From contig CAZCLF010000026.1 of NCBI GenBank assembly GCA_964499485.1, positions 1-24,449 of the forward strand: 24,449 nt of DNA, written 5' to 3'. The notes beneath the pieces were generated by a model that was not told the origin of the DNA, did not search any database, and was given only the letters and a program-made list of their open reading frames with translations. Source of the DNA: Ga0074130 sp964499485. Its GTDB lineage: Bacteria > Pseudomonadota > Gammaproteobacteria > Burkholderiales > Rhodocyclaceae. The translations under genes were made by a program, and so were the position numbers. This document shows, in pieces, positions 22,615 through 24,449 of this stretch (position 1 is the first letter of the stretch; the number at the start of each line of letters is the position of its first letter).

Positions 22615-24449
22615 CTATAGCTGCATGGCGGCAAGGAGCTCCTGTTCGATGCGTACAAGATTCGCGGGCTGAGTCAGCTCGCTGCCGCTGACAAGGAAGG
22701 TGTCCTCGACGCGTTCACCCAGTGTGTTGATCTTGGCGGTATGGACCGACACATTGTGGCGTGCCAGTACCATGCCGAGTGCGTAAAGCAAGCCGGGGCG
22801 ATCTGCGGCAGTTACGGACATCAAGTAGTGGTTGCCGCGCTCATCCGGACGAATGCTGATCTCTGGGGTGATCGGGAAGTGTTTTACCTGCCGAGAAATA
22901 CGAGCACCTGTCGGTGCTGTGACGCCTGTTTTCTCGTCTAATAGTTTGACGAGATCATGCTCGATAAGCGCAATCATGTCGCGATAGGGCAGCTGATTGG
23001 TTGGGTCGAGAAGTACGAAACTATCCAGCGCATAGCCGTGTTTAGTTGTGTAGATTTTCGCGTCGACAATGTTGTAGCCAAGCTTGGCAAAAAAGCCGCA
23101 CAGACGGGCGAATAGCTCAGCCTGATTTGGGGTGTAAACCATCACCTGGAGGCCTTCGCCCATCGGATTGATCCGGGCAATGGCGATGGTTTCATGACCA
23201 TCCCACCGATTATGCAGGACACGTGCGTGCAGGGCGATGTCTTGTGCATCATGACGGAGGAAGTAGACCGTATCTAACTGTTGCCAGAAATCTTGCTCTA
23301 CATCTGGACGCAAACCGTTGTAGCGCATCAGTTCTCGGGCCTCTTCTTGGCGTTCTTCCACGGTGCCGCAGATCGCGGCAACCTCACCTCGAAGTAGGTT
23401 CAATGTAGCGCGGAAGAGATCTTCTAGCAGCTTGCCTTTCCAGCCATTCCAAACCTTGGGGCTGGTGCCGCGAATATCACTTACAGTCAATAAATACAGC
23501 GCTGTTAGATTGCGTTCATTCTTGACGATGGCCGCAAAGTTGCGGATTACGTCAGGATCGCCAAGGTCTTGCTTCTGGGCAACTGTAGACATCATCAAAT
23601 GCTGTTCGACGAGAAAAACAATGAGATTGGTGTCTTCTTTCGATAGCCCGTGATTACGACAGAAACTCCGCGCATCCGACATGCCGAGTTTGGAGTGGTC
23701 TCCGCCACGGCCTTTGGCAATGTCGTGGAAGAGGGCGGCAAGGTAGAGCAACCAGTAATTCTCAAACGCTAATGCAAGACGAGTGCAGAACGGATACTCG
23801 TGCGCACATTCTGGTAGCACGAAATTACGCAGGTTCCGAACGACCTGCATGATGTGCTGATCTACTGTGTAGACGTGGAAGAGGTCATGCTGCATTTGAC
23901 CGACAATGCGGCCGAAAGCAGGCAAATATTGTCCGAGGATATCGAACTGGTTCATGCGCTGCAGTGTGATGACCGGGCGTTGGTGCTTGAAGACATCCAT
24001 GAACAAGGCACGATGTGCCGGATCTCGACGGAACTTTGCATCAATACGCTTACGGTTGCGCCACAAAGCGCGGAGAGTGCGGGCGCTGATTCCCTTAATT
24101 TCGGGAAAGTCCTGCATATGGCGGAAGATCGTTAGTAGGGCGCGGGGCTCACGTTCAAACAAACTGAGATCTGGCACATCAATCAACTCTCGTGTGATCT
24201 GAAAGTTTTCATCAATAAGCCGAGGTACTGCGCCTGTATCTGGGACCAGGCGTACAGCAAGGTTCTGCAACACCACCAGATTTAACTGCATGACCAGTTT
24301 GGCGTTCTGATAGTAGCGTTGCATGAGTACTTCAGACGCACGCTTGGAGGCCGTGCGAGTAATCCCGAAAGCCTGAGCTAGCCCTTCTTGGTGATCGAAC
24401 ATGAGCTTTTCTTCACGTCGACGTGCGAGGTAATGCATTCGGATCCGGA
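22615..24449 (-). CDS. glnD: [Protein-PII] uridylyltransferase/uridylyl-removing enzyme GlnD, C-terminal part (5' end outside window)
   Basis: About 611 residues are visible; the frame is open through the window edge, and full GlnD is about 850–900 residues. Visible in order are the end of the nucleotidyltransferase region and helical domain (RREEKLMFDHQ, LMQRYYQNAK), an HD domain with FHDIAKGRGGDHSKLG about 240 residues in, and two C-terminal ACT domains (LQVMVYTPNQAELFARLCGFF and LMSVTAADRPGLLYALGMVLA). The nucleotidyltransferase active site lies outside. GlnD uridylylates PII when glutamine is low and removes UMP when it is high; glutamine sensing is assigned to the ACT domains. ATG 24438 is internal, not the start. 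Confidence 0.97.
   Translation of the reverse strand, partial: RIRMHYLARRREEKLMFDHQEGLAQAFGITRTASKRASEVLMQRYYQNAKLVMQLNLVVLQNLAVRLVPDTGAVPRLIDENFQITRELIDVPDLSLFEREPRALLTIFRHMQDFPEIKGISARTLRALWRNRKRIDAKFRRDPAHRALFMDVFKHQRPVITLQRMNQFDILGQYLPAFGRIVGQMQHDLFHVYTVDQHIMQVVRNLRNFVLPECAHEYPFCTRLALAFENYWLLYLAALFHDIAKGRGGDHSKLGMSDARSFCRNHGLSKEDTNLIVFLVEQHLMMSTVAQKQDLGDPDVIRNFAAIVKNERNLTALYLLTVSDIRGTSPKVWNGWKGKLLEDLFRATLNLLRGEVAAICGTVEERQEEARELMRYNGLRPDVEQDFWQQLDTVYFLRHDAQDIALHARVLHNRWDGHETIAIARINPMGEGLQVMVYTPNQAELFARLCGFFAKLGYNIVDAKIYTTKHGYALDSFVLLDPTNQLPYRDMIALIEHDLVKLLDEKTGVTAPTGARISRQVKHFPITPEISIRPDERGNHYLMSVTAADRPGLLYALGMVLARHNVSVHTAKINTLGERVEDTFLVSGSELTQPANLVRIEQELLAAMQL

Overview
This 24.4 kb window is a dense piece of bacterial chromosome, about 57% GC by eye, filled with housekeeping genes. 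It looks proteobacterial and most likely betaproteobacterial. The gene orders mucD–glutaredoxin–lepA–lepB–DUF4845–rnc–era–recO–pdxJ–acpS and smc–zipA–ligA are typical of beta/gammaproteobacteria. An Smc rather than MukB condensin is present, and the ZipA C-terminal end looks beta-like. I cannot name a genus. I see no mobile element, CRISPR array, tRNA, rRNA, phage gene or pseudogene. No gene-free stretch exceeds 300 bases; the longest gaps are about 110–170 bases and hold promoters, hairpins or terminators.

Region 1 (1–8275, + strand): the C-terminal end of a MucD/DegP periplasmic protease, a small glutaredoxin-like protein, a 111-base leader with a strong terminator-like hairpin, then a tightly packed run: lepA (ribosomal GTPase EF4), lepB (signal peptidase I), a DUF4845 membrane protein, rnc (RNase III), era (16S rRNA maturation GTPase), recO (recombination), pdxJ (vitamin B6), acpS (ACP activation) and nagZ (murein recycling). 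Most junctions overlap as ATGA, GTGA, TAATG or TGATG, which suggests translational coupling. The pdxJ product belongs to a divergent subfamily.

Region 2 (8298–8729, − strand): queF (queuosine precursor reductase). Its likely terminator lies inside the 3' end of convergent nagZ, and its likely −10 box is a palindrome facing smc. Region 3 (8898–18281, + strand): smc, zipA, ligA, galU, hpt and an HPP membrane protein fused to two CBS domains. It ends in a bidirectional terminator shared with typA.

Region 4 (18368–20182, − strand): typA/bipA. Region 5 (20339–21609, + strand): an S-methyl-5'-thioinosine phosphorylase overlapping def (peptide deformylase). Back-to-back extended −10 promoters sit in an inverted repeat between typA and the phosphorylase. 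Region 6 (21606–24449, − strand): the C-terminal two thirds of glnD (PII uridylyltransferase), then a WYL-domain regulator 28 bases downstream. The WYL stop codon overlaps the def stop codon tail to tail.

The genes mostly serve translation and its quality control (lepA, typA, rnc, era, def, queF), chromosome and envelope upkeep (smc, ligA, recO, zipA, nagZ, lepB, mucD) and purine/methylthio salvage (hpt, thioinosine phosphorylase). I found no clearly new multi-gene system. The points most worth a second look are the variant PdxJ, the regulatory DNA between divergent or convergent genes, the lepA leader hairpin, the pilin-like N-terminus of the DUF4845 protein and the HPP-CBS protein next to hpt.
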